A model generated the notes under the pieces. It did no database searches. It was not told the origin of the DNA and saw nothing but the letters and a program-made list of their open reading frames with translations. Both the position numbers and the translations under genes were made by a program. Shown in pieces: positions 6,274 through 15,261 of a stretch of DNA of 20,536 bases. Position 1 is the first letter of the stretch. The number at the start of each line of letters is the position of its first letter. Source of the DNA: Chloroflexota bacterium (GTDB lineage Bacteria; Chloroflexota; Limnocylindria; Limnocylindrales; CSP1-4); NCBI GenBank assembly GCA_021786265.1, contig JAJYNP010000138.1, forward strand, positions 1 to 20,536, in the 5' to 3' direction.

Positions 6274-9200
6274 CCCTGGTGCGTGACGTCCTCGAGCGCG
6301 ACCCGACCGACTGGACCATCCCCAACGACGGCGTGGCCAAGGTGGGGCTGCCCACCACTCGCGAGGAGTGGAACGTCCTGCGCTACGAGCTGCGCTCGTT
6401 CGTGGTGGAGGGTGAATACGAGGCCGGGCTCGAACGGATCCTCGCGAGCTTTCTCGCGCACCTCGACCGGGACTCGCAACCGGCCGCCTGGGTGAGCGGC
6501 TTCTTCGGCAGTGGCAAGTCGCACCTCCTCAAGGCCCTCGCCGCGCTGTGGAGCGACCTCGAGTTCCCCGACGGCGCGCGCGCGTCGGGCCTCGTGGGGC
6601 TGACCCCCCGCATCACGGAGCACCTCGCCGAGCTCAAGACACGGGCGAACCAGTTCGGTGGCCGCTTCGCCGCGCCAGGCGCGCTGGACGCCGGCGGCAG
6701 CAGTGGCGCGCTCTCGATCCTGTCGATCGTCTTCGCGGCGGCCGGGCTGCCCACTACGTACGAGGCGGCGCGCCTCGTGCTCTGGCTGCGCAAGAACGGC
6801 CTGCTCGAGGCGGTGGTTGCGCACCTAGCGGCGGCCGGCCGCACGCTCGAGGGCGAACTTCTCGACATGTACGTGTCCGACGAGCTCGCCAACGCGATCC
6901 TGGCCGCCAAGCCCGACTACGCCCCGAACCCGGCCGAGGTGCGCCGGAGCATCCGCGCCGCCTTCCCGACCGTCGAAGATCTCGAGCGCGACGTCTTCCT
7001 GCAGGTTCTCGAAGAGACGCTTCGGGTCACCCACGACGGCGAGATCCCGCTCACCCTCCTCGTGCTCGACGAACTGCAGTTCTTCCTGAATGACGACCCG
7101 GGCAAGACCTGGGAGATGCAGCAGCTCGTCGAGGCGATGTGCGCCAAGTTCGGCTCCCGGTTGCTCGTGGTGGGCGCGGGGCAGATGGCCCTGCGCGCGA
7201 CGGCGAACCTGCAGCGCCTGCAGGACCGTTTCACTGTGGAGGTCGCCCTGCGGGACGCCGACGTGAACCGGGTCGTGCGCTCGGTGGTGCTCCGCAAGAA
7301 GCCGGCGATGGAGCCCGCCGTCGCCGCGGTGCTCGAGCGCACGAGGGGCGAGATCAGCCGCCAGTTCGCCGGATCCGCGATCGCGGCGACCGCCGAGGAT
7401 GGCTCGGTACTCGTGTCGGACTACCCGCTGCTGCCCGCTCGCCGCCGCCTCTGGGAGGCCATCGTGCGGGCCATCGACTCGGGCGGCCGGGCGACCAAGT
7501 TGCGCACCCAGCTGCGCGACGTCCTCGATGCGACCAAGGGCATCGCGCAGTGCGAGCTCGGCACGGTGGTCGCCCTCGACGCGATCTACGACCAGAAGCG
7601 CGACGAGTTCCTGGGCACGCCCACCCTGCCCCGCGACACCGACGAGCTCATCGCGCGCCTCGACGACGGGACCGAGGAGGGACGGCTGAAGGCGCGGATC
7701 GCCAAGGTGACCTACCTCTTCGAGCGGCTCCCTCGCGACGGCGCGAAACCTACCGGGGTCCGTGCCACCGACGACATGCTGATCGACGCGCTGATCGCCG
7801 ACCTGCGGGCCGATCGGCCCGCCCTCGACCCGCGGGTGCGCGCCGCGACCGCGGCCCTGGTCAAGGATGCGGTGCTCTCCAGCGTGGACGGTGAGTACCG
7901 GCTCCGCAACATCGTGGACGCGGAGTGGCAGGCCGACTTCGACACGTACCGCCGCGAGCTGGCCGCGGATGACGGGTGGATCGCGGGGCAGCGGGACGAT
8001 GCCCTGCGCGCGGCGTTCGAGGTCGCGCTCAAGGGCCTGCGGCTGGTGCAGGGTGCCTCCAAGGTCGCGCGCAAGTACCGCCTCTTCTTCGGGCAGGAGG
8101 ACCCCCGTCCCCAGGACGACGAGGTGCCGGTCTGGATCCAGACGGGCTGGGACGTCACCGAGAAGCTCGTCCTCGACCAGGCGCGTGCAGCGGGCGTCAG
8201 CTCCCCGACGGTCTTCGTGTTCGTCCCACGGGCGAGCAGCGCAGAACTCGCCGAATCGATCGTCGCCGCCGAGGCGGCCAGCCGCACGGTGGACCGGAAG
8301 GCGACCCCCACCACGCCGGAGGGGATCGCCGCCCGCGCCAGCATCGCCAGTCGCCGGGAGGTCGCGCGCCAGACCGTGGCGGCGCTCGCGGCCGAGGTAC
8401 TCGGCGGCGCCCGCGTCTTCCTCGCCGGCGGCGCCGAGGTCAGCGAGCCGGCCACGACGCCGACCCTCACGGCCTCCGTCGCGGCGGCACTGGAAAGCGC
8501 GGTCCTGCGCCTCTACCCGGAATTCGCGCTCGCCGACTCAGCCGCCTGGCCGAGGGTGATCGACGCGGTCGCCAAGGGCAACGCCAACCCGCTGGCGGCC
8601 GTGGGGCACGTGGGCGAGCCCGACACGCACCCGGTGGTGCGCGCCGTGCTGGATGCCATCCCGCAGGGCGGCAAGCGCGGCCAGGAGCTGCACAGGCGCT
8701 TCACCGCACCTTCGTACGGTTGGCCCAAGGACGCGGTTGATGCCGCGCTGCTCGTGCTCACCGCAGCCGACAAGGTCGAGGCGAAGCACAACGGCACCGT
8801 CGTGAACGCCAGGCAGATGCGGCAGAACGAGATCGGGAGCGTGGAGTTTCGCCCCCAGTCGATCCAGCCCAAGATGGCGGACCGCCTCGCGGTGCGCGGC
8901 CTGGCGCAGCACCTGGGCCACAAGATCCAGGGGCACGACGACCTCGAGCTGACGGCGCTCGTGCTCGAGTCGCTTCATCAGCTCGCCGGCGACGCGGGCG
9001 GCGACGCGCCACTCCCGCCGCGCCCTTCCACCGAGCGCCTCCGTGATCTCGAGGCGCGCGCCGGCAACGCCCAGCTCGTCGCAGTGGCCGCCGCACGTGG
9101 CGAGCTGGAGGAGCTTGCCGCGGCATGGACGTCGGCCGCCGCGTTGGTCCCTGTGCGGGTTGCGGAATGGGCGCAGGCCAAGCGGCTGCTGGCGCATGCC

Positions 9201-9731
9201 CGGGGGCTGCCGCTCCATGATGCTGTCGCCGCGACGCTCACGGCCATCGAGGTGTCGCGGACCCTGCTCGCCGATCCGGACCCACTGGCCCCGGTGTTGG
9301 CCGAGCTCACCGATGCCCTGCGCTCGGAGCTCCAGGAACGGCAGGCGGCCTATGCGACGGCGCGGGACGCCGCGATCACCGCGCTCGAGCGAGAACGGGA
9401 CTGGCAGGACCTGGATCCGGCGGCTCGCGAGGAGATCTTGCGCGCCGAACGCCTGGACGGCCGCTCGGCGCTGGACGTGGGAACGGCGGACGAGCTCCTG
9501 GCGGCGCTCGATGCCACGCCGCTCGGAGACTGGCAGTTCCGCATCCAGGCGGTCTCGAACCAGGCAGCGGCCGCGCTCGCCCGGGCGGCGAGACAGAAGC
9601 AGGCACCGACGGTCGAGATCCCGCACGAGGCGGCGGTGATCCACGACGAGCCAGAGCTGGACGCCTACCTGGCGCGGGTGCGGGAGACGGTGCTGCCACA
9701 CCTCGCCGAGCACAAGACGGTGATCCTCTGA
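6270..9731 (+). CDS. brxC: BrxC, large P-loop ATPase of BREX
   Basis: This 1153-residue product has the usual length of BrxC (about 1100-1250). The ATPase domain is near the N-terminus: Walker A GFFGSGKS at residues 77-84, within WVSGFFGSGKSHLLKAL, and a Walker B with Asp267-Glu268 in LLVLDELQFFL. LQRLQDRFTVEVALRD and VNRVVRSVVLRKKP, about 50-85 residues after Walker B, are typical of BrxC/PglY ATPases. The rest is a long alpha-helical region of unknown fold ending in ELDAYLARVRETVLPHL. BrxC is essential for both methylation and defence in studied Type 1 systems and probably couples ATP hydrolysis to assembly or signalling on DNA. It overlaps both neighbours by 1-4 nt, and I see no frameshift. 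Confidence 0.92.
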   Translation: MTLVRDVLERDPTDWTIPNDGVAKVGLPTTREEWNVLRYELRSFVVEGEYEAGLERILASFLAHLDRDSQPAAWVSGFFGSGKSHLLKALAALWSDLEFPDGARASGLVGLTPRITEHLAELKTRANQFGGRFAAPGALDAGGSSGALSILSIVFAAAGLPTTYEAARLVLWLRKNGLLEAVVAHLAAAGRTLEGELLDMYVSDELANAILAAKPDYAPNPAEVRRSIRAAFPTVEDLERDVFLQVLEETLRVTHDGEIPLTLLVLDELQFFLNDDPGKTWEMQQLVEAMCAKFGSRLLVVGAGQMALRATANLQRLQDRFTVEVALRDADVNRVVRSVVLRKKPAMEPAVAAVLERTRGEISRQFAGSAIAATAEDGSVLVSDYPLLPARRRLWEAIVRAIDSGGRATKLRTQLRDVLDATKGIAQCELGTVVALDAIYDQKRDEFLGTPTLPRDTDELIARLDDGTEEGRLKARIAKVTYLFERLPRDGAKPTGVRATDDMLIDALIADLRADRPALDPRVRAATAALVKDAVLSSVDGEYRLRNIVDAEWQADFDTYRRELAADDGWIAGQRDDALRAAFEVALKGLRLVQGASKVARKYRLFFGQEDPRPQDDEVPVWIQTGWDVTEKLVLDQARAAGVSSPTVFVFVPRASSAELAESIVAAEAASRTVDRKATPTTPEGIAARASIASRREVARQTVAALAAEVLGGARVFLAGGAEVSEPATTPTLTASVAAALESAVLRLYPEFALADSAAWPRVIDAVAKGNANPLAAVGHVGEPDTHPVVRAVLDAIPQGGKRGQELHRRFTAPSYGWPKDAVDAALLVLTAADKVEAKHNGTVVNARQMRQNEIGSVEFRPQSIQPKMADRLAVRGLAQHLGHKIQGHDDLELTALVLESLHQLAGDAGGDAPLPPRPSTERLRDLEARAGNAQLVAVAAARGELEELAAAWTSAAALVPVRVAEWAQAKRLLAHARGLPLHDAVAATLTAIEVSRTLLADPDPLAPVLAELTDALRSELQERQAAYATARDAAITALERERDWQDLDPAAREEILRAERLDGRSALDVGTADELLAALDATPLGDWQFRIQAVSNQAAAALARAARQKQAPTVEIPHEAAVIHDEPELDAYLARVRETVLPHLAEHKTVIL

Positions 9732-12700
9732 TGGCCCCCCTGCCGGTCGATCTGCGTCGTGCCCTCGAGCGCGCCGTCACCGAGGCCCGCGATGTCGCCG
9801 AGACGGGGGCGGCCCACGCGCTCGCCGTGCTGAGGGTCGAGGACGATCGAGCACCCGACACCCTCTCGAGCGGCGACCGGGCGCTGCGCGTCCAGCTGCG
9901 CGCGCGTGCCCGCTCGCTCGGGAACAGCGACATGCCGACCGGCATCCCAGCGCTCCGCGAGGAGGTCGCCTATGCCGCCTGGCACCGCATGCTGTTCGCC
10001 CGCTTCCTCGCCGAGAACGGCCTCCTCGTCGAGCCGGCGTCGGGCGTGCCGGTCTCGCTGGACGACGTCGCCGAGCTCGCCCGGGAACAAGGCGAGCCCG
10101 ATCCCTGGGTCCTCGCCGCCCGCTACGCCGCCGAGATGCTGCCCGGCATCTTCGGGACGGCCGACCCCACCACCCGGGTCATCTTCGCGCCCGATGATCG
10201 CCTGCGGCTCGAGGCCATCCTGAAAGCTCTCCCGGCCGAGGTTTTCACCGCCGACGACGCCCTGGGCTGGGTCTACCAGTTCTGGCAGAGCAAACGGAAG
10301 GCCGAGGTGAACGCTTCGGGCCGCAAGATCGGCGGGGCCGATCTCGCCCCGGTCACCCAGCTCTTCACCGAGCACTACATGGTGCGCTTCCTGCTGGAGA
10401 ACTCGCTGGGTGCCTGGTGGGCGGGCCGTCATCCGAAGAGCCCGCTGCTGCGGGAGTGGGAGTACCTGCGCTTCCGCGACGACGGGACCCCGGCCGCTGG
10501 CACCTTCGAGGGCTGGCCCGACCACGCGGCGGAGATCACGGTGATGGACCCCTGCATGGGATCCGGGCATTTCCTCGTTGCCGCCGCGGACATGCTGCGC
10601 AAGATGCGGATGGAGGAGGAACAGCTCGCGCCTGCGGCTGCTGCGGAGGCCGTCCTGCGCGACAACCTCTACGGGCTCGAGCTCGATCCGCGCTGCACCC
10701 AACTCGCCGCCTTCGCCTTGGCCTTCGACGCCTGGAAGTCCGCCGGTGGGTATCGCGCGCTCCCGGTTCCGAACATCGCCTGCTCCGGCATCGCCGTGAA
10801 AGGCCAGCTCGACGACTGGCGCCGCCTCGCCGGATCTGACGAGCAGCTGCGCGCCGGGCTTGAGCGCCTCTACGCGCTCTTCCAGGATGCGCCCGAGTTG
10901 GGCAGCCTCATCGATCCGCGGTCCGTGGCCGGCGAGGGTCTTTGGGCGGTCGATCCCGACGCGCTGCTCGCCGCGCTCGACCGCGCCCTGGCCCACGAGA
11001 CCGACGATCCTGCGGCCGCTGTCTTCGGCGCCGATGCTGAAGGCACGGCCAAGGCCGCTCGCCTCCTCGCCGGCCGCTACTGGCTCGTAACGACTAACCC
11101 GCCGTTTCTCGCTCACGGCGGTCAGGACGAGACGCTCCGCGAATACTGCAGGGTAACGTACGCAGAGGGCCAGTACGATCTCGCCACCTGCTTAGTTGAG
11201 CGAGGCCTTCAATCGCTGAGAGCAGCCGGTGCCGTTGCGATGGTGACGCCACAGAACTGGCTCTTCCTCGGCACCTATCGCCGGCTGAGGCGTTCCTTTC
11301 TTGCCAAAGAAACGCTACGTCTCGTCGCGCGGATTGGCGAACACGGATTCCGCTCTGTTGCCGCCGCTGGCGCATTCACAGCTCTAGTCACCGCGCTCGG
11401 GAGCCCACCGCTCGGCAGGTCTGTTTTCGCAGGCCTTGATGTGTCCGCCGAACCCGGGCCGGACTCCAAGGAGACCGCGCTGCGGTCGGGGCCGATGCGG
11501 TTCGTGACGCAGTCGAAGCTGCTTTCGGAGTCCGACGCTCGAATCGTTCTGAGCGAGCCGTCGGGCGGTGACACGCTCGAGACATACGCGGAAGGAAGAG
11601 CCGGTCTCCAAAGTGGAGACTACCCCCGTTTTGGGCGGTGCTTCTGGGAACAGGCTATCGACTCGCGCTGGACTCGGCAACAAAGCACCGTCGAGGCGAC
11701 GGCTCTCTACGGCGGGCGTGAGCACGTCTTCCTCTGGGAGGATGGTCGTGGCGCCTTCATGACCTTCGTCAAGGATCGCCTCGGAGAGAATGGGATCGGG
11801 AAGTGGGTGCGCGGGACGAACCTTGCAGGGCGCCGCGGGGTCGCAGTCAGCGCAATGCGAGAGCTGCGCGTCTCGTTGTACGACGGCGACCTCTTTGACA
11901 ACAACGTCGGTGTCGTACTCGCGAGGGATGAGAAATGGCTTGCCGCCATCTGGGCCTACTGCTCATCGCCGGAATACGCCGCGGATGTCCGTCGCATCGA
12001 CCCCAAGCTGAACGTTACCAACGCCACTCTGGTCAAGGTTCCCTTCGACCTCGACCACTGGACGAAGGTGGCTGCCGAGCAGTACCCGAACGGTCTGCCC
12101 GAGCCGCACAGCGACGACCCGACGCAGTGGCTCTTTAAGGGCAACATCGTCGGCTCGGAGGCGCCGCTGCAGGTTGCGGTGGCCCGCCTGCTGGGATACC
12201 ACTGGCCCGACCAGGAGCCGGATGCGCTCGATGCCTTCGTCGACCCCGACGGCGTCGTGTGCCTGCCGGCAGTGGGGGAGGCGCCGGCGGCCGAACGGCT
12301 CGAGAAACTCATGGCGGCGGCATACGGGTCGGACTGGTCGCCCGCGAAGCGGGCTGAGCTGCTGGCAGCGACCGGCGGCAAGGTGACCACACTCGAGGTC
12401 TGGCTGCGCGATGAGTTCTTCGAGCAGCACGCCCGTCTCTTCCACAACCGGCCATTCATCTGGCACGTTTGGGACGGCCGCAAGGACGGCTTCAGTGCGC
12501 TCCTCCACTACCACCGCCTCGATCGCCCCACGCTCGAGAAGCTCACCTACACCTCCCTGGGCGACTGGATCGAGCGCCAGCGGGCCGACGCGAAGGCGGG
12601 CGAGGCGGGCGCCGACGGCCGGCTCAAGGCGGCGCAGGACCTCCAGGCGAAGCTCGCCGCGATCCTCGAGGGCGAACCTCCCTTCGACATCTACGTGCGC

Positions 12701-12919
12701 TGGAAGCCGCTCGCGGAGCAGCCCCTCGGCTGGGAGCCTGACCTCGACGACGGGGTGCGGCTCAACATCCGTCCCTTCGTCACCGCCGGCATCCTGCGCG
12801 CGAAGTTCACCATCAACTGGAACAAGGACCGGGGCACCGACCCCGACGGCTCCCCGCGCGTCAACGATCGGCACGTCACGCTCGCGGAGAAGCGGGCGGC
12901 TCGGGAGGGGCGCGGGTGA
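9731..12919 (+). CDS. pglX: PglX, BREX N6-adenine DNA methyltransferase
   Basis: This 1062-residue protein is the modification enzyme of BREX, transferring methyl from S-adenosylmethionine to adenine N6 in a short asymmetric motif. An N-terminal helical domain contains VAYAAWHRMLFARFLAENGLL (first 20 residues diagnostic), then LGWVYQFWQSKRK and VTQLFTEHYMVRFLLENSLG. Methyltransferase motif I is DPCMGSGHF at 273-281 and catalytic motif IV is NPPF at 456-459. The C-terminal part, ending RVNDRHVTLAEKRAAREGRG, is typical of PglX and follows the target-recognition region. GC falls from about 68-80% to about 57-62% between roughly 11090 and 12060 (residues 454-776), where a rare TTA leucine codon occurs at 11192-11194. 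That suggests a swapped target-recognition segment. The stop overlaps the GTG start of pglZ. Confidence 0.93.
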   Translation: MAPLPVDLRRALERAVTEARDVAETGAAHALAVLRVEDDRAPDTLSSGDRALRVQLRARARSLGNSDMPTGIPALREEVAYAAWHRMLFARFLAENGLLVEPASGVPVSLDDVAELAREQGEPDPWVLAARYAAEMLPGIFGTADPTTRVIFAPDDRLRLEAILKALPAEVFTADDALGWVYQFWQSKRKAEVNASGRKIGGADLAPVTQLFTEHYMVRFLLENSLGAWWAGRHPKSPLLREWEYLRFRDDGTPAAGTFEGWPDHAAEITVMDPCMGSGHFLVAAADMLRKMRMEEEQLAPAAAAEAVLRDNLYGLELDPRCTQLAAFALAFDAWKSAGGYRALPVPNIACSGIAVKGQLDDWRRLAGSDEQLRAGLERLYALFQDAPELGSLIDPRSVAGEGLWAVDPDALLAALDRALAHETDDPAAAVFGADAEGTAKAARLLAGRYWLVTTNPPFLAHGGQDETLREYCRVTYAEGQYDLATCLVERGLQSLRAAGAVAMVTPQNWLFLGTYRRLRRSFLAKETLRLVARIGEHGFRSVAAAGAFTALVTALGSPPLGRSVFAGLDVSAEPGPDSKETALRSGPMRFVTQSKLLSESDARIVLSEPSGGDTLETYAEGRAGLQSGDYPRFGRCFWEQAIDSRWTRQQSTVEATALYGGREHVFLWEDGRGAFMTFVKDRLGENGIGKWVRGTNLAGRRGVAVSAMRELRVSLYDGDLFDNNVGVVLARDEKWLAAIWAYCSSPEYAADVRRIDPKLNVTNATLVKVPFDLDHWTKVAAEQYPNGLPEPHSDDPTQWLFKGNIVGSEAPLQVAVARLLGYHWPDQEPDALDAFVDPDGVVCLPAVGEAPAAERLEKLMAAAYGSDWSPAKRAELLAATGGKVTTLEVWLRDEFFEQHARLFHNRPFIWHVWDGRKDGFSALLHYHRLDRPTLEKLTYTSLGDWIERQRADAKAGEAGADGRLKAAQDLQAKLAAILEGEPPFDIYVRWKPLAEQPLGWEPDLDDGVRLNIRPFVTAGILRAKFTINWNKDRGTDPDGSPRVNDRHVTLAEKRAAREGRG

Positions 12920-15261
12920 GCGAGGGCGGAACCTTCGTCGAGGCGCTGGTTGCCGCCCTCGACCAGGCGGCGGCCCATGCCGCCGACAGCGAGGCACCGC
13001 CGGGCGCGGTCTTGTGGCCGGACAAGAGCCGCCAGTGGGCGGACCTCGTGCCCCGCGTCGGCGCCGTTCGTCCGGTCCTGACGCTCGGGGACTACGATCC
13101 GGCGCGCTGGACGGGCCCCGCGATCTGGATCCGCTGCGTGGTGGACGGGGCCCTGGCGGGACCCGGCCCCCAGGGCACCCCGATCGTCTACCTGCCCGGT
13201 TACGAGCGCTCCCAGGTCCGCCTGGTGGAAGATGCGCCGGCCGAGCTTCGGCCGCTGCTGGAGCTCCAGTATCGAGGGGTGATCTTCGCCCAGCTCTCCA
13301 ACCGCGACTGGACCCTGGCCGCGTTCCTGCAGGCCGCGCCGGCCCGGGGTGGCCTGGGGATCGAGGTCGGCGCGGACGAGGCCACGAAGACCGCGCTGCG
13401 CGCGGCGTCGGCGAAGCTGGCCGACTGGACGGTGCCAGATCTGCGCCGCAAGGCACCCCTGCGCGCGGACTTCTTCAACGGGCTGCTCGTGCCGGACCTC
13501 GACCGCGACGTCCTCGAGTGGCTCAACGACCGGTCCGCCTTCGAGGCGGCGCGCCGGCCCGAAGCGCTCACCGCCTTCCGCGAAGCGTTTCGCTCCCGTT
13601 TCGGGCTTGATCTCCTCGAGGCCGGAGAGCTCGCCGTCGCCCAACGGCTGGGACAGCGTGAGGCCGATGCCTGGGGCCCCGTCTGGCAGGCGTACGCGGA
13701 TGCACCGGACCGCTACCCGAGACTCGAGGAGCGGCTGGCCGCCGCGAAGCCCACGGCGCTCAGGGAGCCGAAGGCCGGGCTGCTGGGCCTCTTCGACCAC
13801 CGCGACGCGTGGCCCCAGGACAACGCGGGGGAGGAGGCGAACCTGCGGTCCGCCCTCGCGGCGGTGGCGTCGCAGCCGCCCGAGGCGGCGCGTTCCCGCC
13901 TGGTGGAGCTCGAGGCGGAGCACGCTGAGCGCCGCCGCTGGGTCTGGGCGCGGCTCGGCCGCTCGCCCCTGGCCTTCGCGGCGGAGCCGCTGGCCGCCCT
14001 GGCCCGCCAGACGCGGCGGATGCTCCCTGCCGGCTCGGTCCCGGAGATCGTGGCCGCCTATGTCGCCGAGGGCTGGATCGCCGACGATGCCGTCATGCGC
14101 GCCCTGGCGGCGGTCGAGACGCCCGCCGACCTCGAGGCGGCCAGCGCCGCCATCGCGGCCGTCTACCGCGACTGGCTCGAGGTCGGTGCCGAGCGGCTCC
14201 AGGCGGCGGTCGGTCCCACCGGCGCCGGATATGAGGTCCCCCCGCTCGACGCGTGGCCCGAAGGAACCTGCGTCCTCTTCACCGACGGCCTTCGCTACGA
14301 CGTCGGTCAGCGGCTCGCCGAGGCGCTGCGCCGGGCGGGGCTGGCGGTCGACGTGGAGCCTCGGCTCACCACCCTGCCGACCATCACGTCGTCGGGCAAG
14401 CCCGGGGCCTCGCCCGTCTTCCGCGCGCTGCTCCCGGGGGCCGAGCTCGGACCGGCGGCCGCGGCGGACGGACCGTCCCTCACCGCGGATGGGCTGCGCA
14501 AGCGCATCGCCGCAACCGGCTACCAGGTCCTCTCGGCGGGAGACACGGGGACGCCGGTCGGGCGAGCCTGGACCGAGCAGGGCGACATCGACGCGCTCGG
14601 CCACGACGAGACGCGCCTGGCGCCCCTCCTCGACTCGGAGATCCACAAGCTCGAGCTGCGCATCGGCGCACTGCTCGCCGCCGGCTGGGCGCAGGTGGCG
14701 GTGGTCACCGATCACGGCTGGCTCTACCTCCCGGGCGGTCTGCCGAAGGCCGAGCTGCCGATGGGGAAGGTGCAGGACGGCCTGCGCAAGGGACGCGCCG
14801 CGCGGCTAGCCGAGGGCGTCGAGGTCGACGTGCCCGTGGTCCCGTGGACGTGGGACCTGAGCGTGCGGATCGCGGTGGCCCCGGGGATCCGGGTGTTCTC
14901 CGGGTCCCCGGCATATGAACACGGCGGGGTGAGCCCGCAGGAGTGCATCACGCCGGTCCTGATCGCCCGCGCGGGCGCTGCCCCGAGCGGACCGATCGAG
15001 CTCGAGGTCACCTGGGCTGGCCTGCGTGCGCGGGTGACGACCAGCGGCGCGCCGGCGGGTGCCACGGTCGACCTGCGCCGCAAGGCTGGCGATCCCGCCA
15101 CGACGGTCATCGGCGGGGGACGGCCCGTCGATGAGCAGGGAACGGTCACCTTCCTCGTCGCGGACGACGATCTCGAGGGGACCGGCGCCTTCCTGGTGGT
15201 CCTCGAGGCGACGGGCACGACGCTCGCGTCGCGGCCGGTGACCATCGGGGAGGGCGCATGA
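12916..15261 (+). CDS. pglZ: PglZ, alkaline-phosphatase-superfamily BREX protein
   Basis: This 781-residue protein starts at a GTG that overlaps the pglX stop (GTGA). The N-terminal third contains GAVLWPDKSRQW and WIRCVVDG, and residues 90-130 the family-typical PIVYLPGYERSQVR and ELQYRGVIF. The PglZ domain has its metal-binding motifs: DGLRYD at 457-462, TDHGW with Asp599/His600, and EHGGVSPQE with His669. These correspond to metal ligands of the alkaline phosphatase superfamily, so the active site looks complete. A beta-rich tail of about 90 residues follows. Homologues have metal-dependent nuclease or phosphatase-type activity and are essential for BREX; the natural substrate is not settled. 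The length fits the family (about 800-870), and the stop overlaps the brxL start. Confidence 0.92.
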   Translation: MSEGGTFVEALVAALDQAAAHAADSEAPPGAVLWPDKSRQWADLVPRVGAVRPVLTLGDYDPARWTGPAIWIRCVVDGALAGPGPQGTPIVYLPGYERSQVRLVEDAPAELRPLLELQYRGVIFAQLSNRDWTLAAFLQAAPARGGLGIEVGADEATKTALRAASAKLADWTVPDLRRKAPLRADFFNGLLVPDLDRDVLEWLNDRSAFEAARRPEALTAFREAFRSRFGLDLLEAGELAVAQRLGQREADAWGPVWQAYADAPDRYPRLEERLAAAKPTALREPKAGLLGLFDHRDAWPQDNAGEEANLRSALAAVASQPPEAARSRLVELEAEHAERRRWVWARLGRSPLAFAAEPLAALARQTRRMLPAGSVPEIVAAYVAEGWIADDAVMRALAAVETPADLEAASAAIAAVYRDWLEVGAERLQAAVGPTGAGYEVPPLDAWPEGTCVLFTDGLRYDVGQRLAEALRRAGLAVDVEPRLTTLPTITSSGKPGASPVFRALLPGAELGPAAAADGPSLTADGLRKRIAATGYQVLSAGDTGTPVGRAWTEQGDIDALGHDETRLAPLLDSEIHKLELRIGALLAAGWAQVAVVTDHGWLYLPGGLPKAELPMGKVQDGLRKGRAARLAEGVEVDVPVVPWTWDLSVRIAVAPGIRVFSGSPAYEHGGVSPQECITPVLIARAGAAPSGPIELEVTWAGLRARVTTSGAPAGATVDLRRKAGDPATTVIGGGRPVDEQGTVTFLVADDDLEGTGAFLVVLEATGTTLASRPVTIGEGA

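Noticed and set aside
9665..11116. 483-codon minus-strand frame opposite pglX
   Set aside because: It is the antisense of confirmed methyltransferase motifs, with no ribosome binding site or domain.
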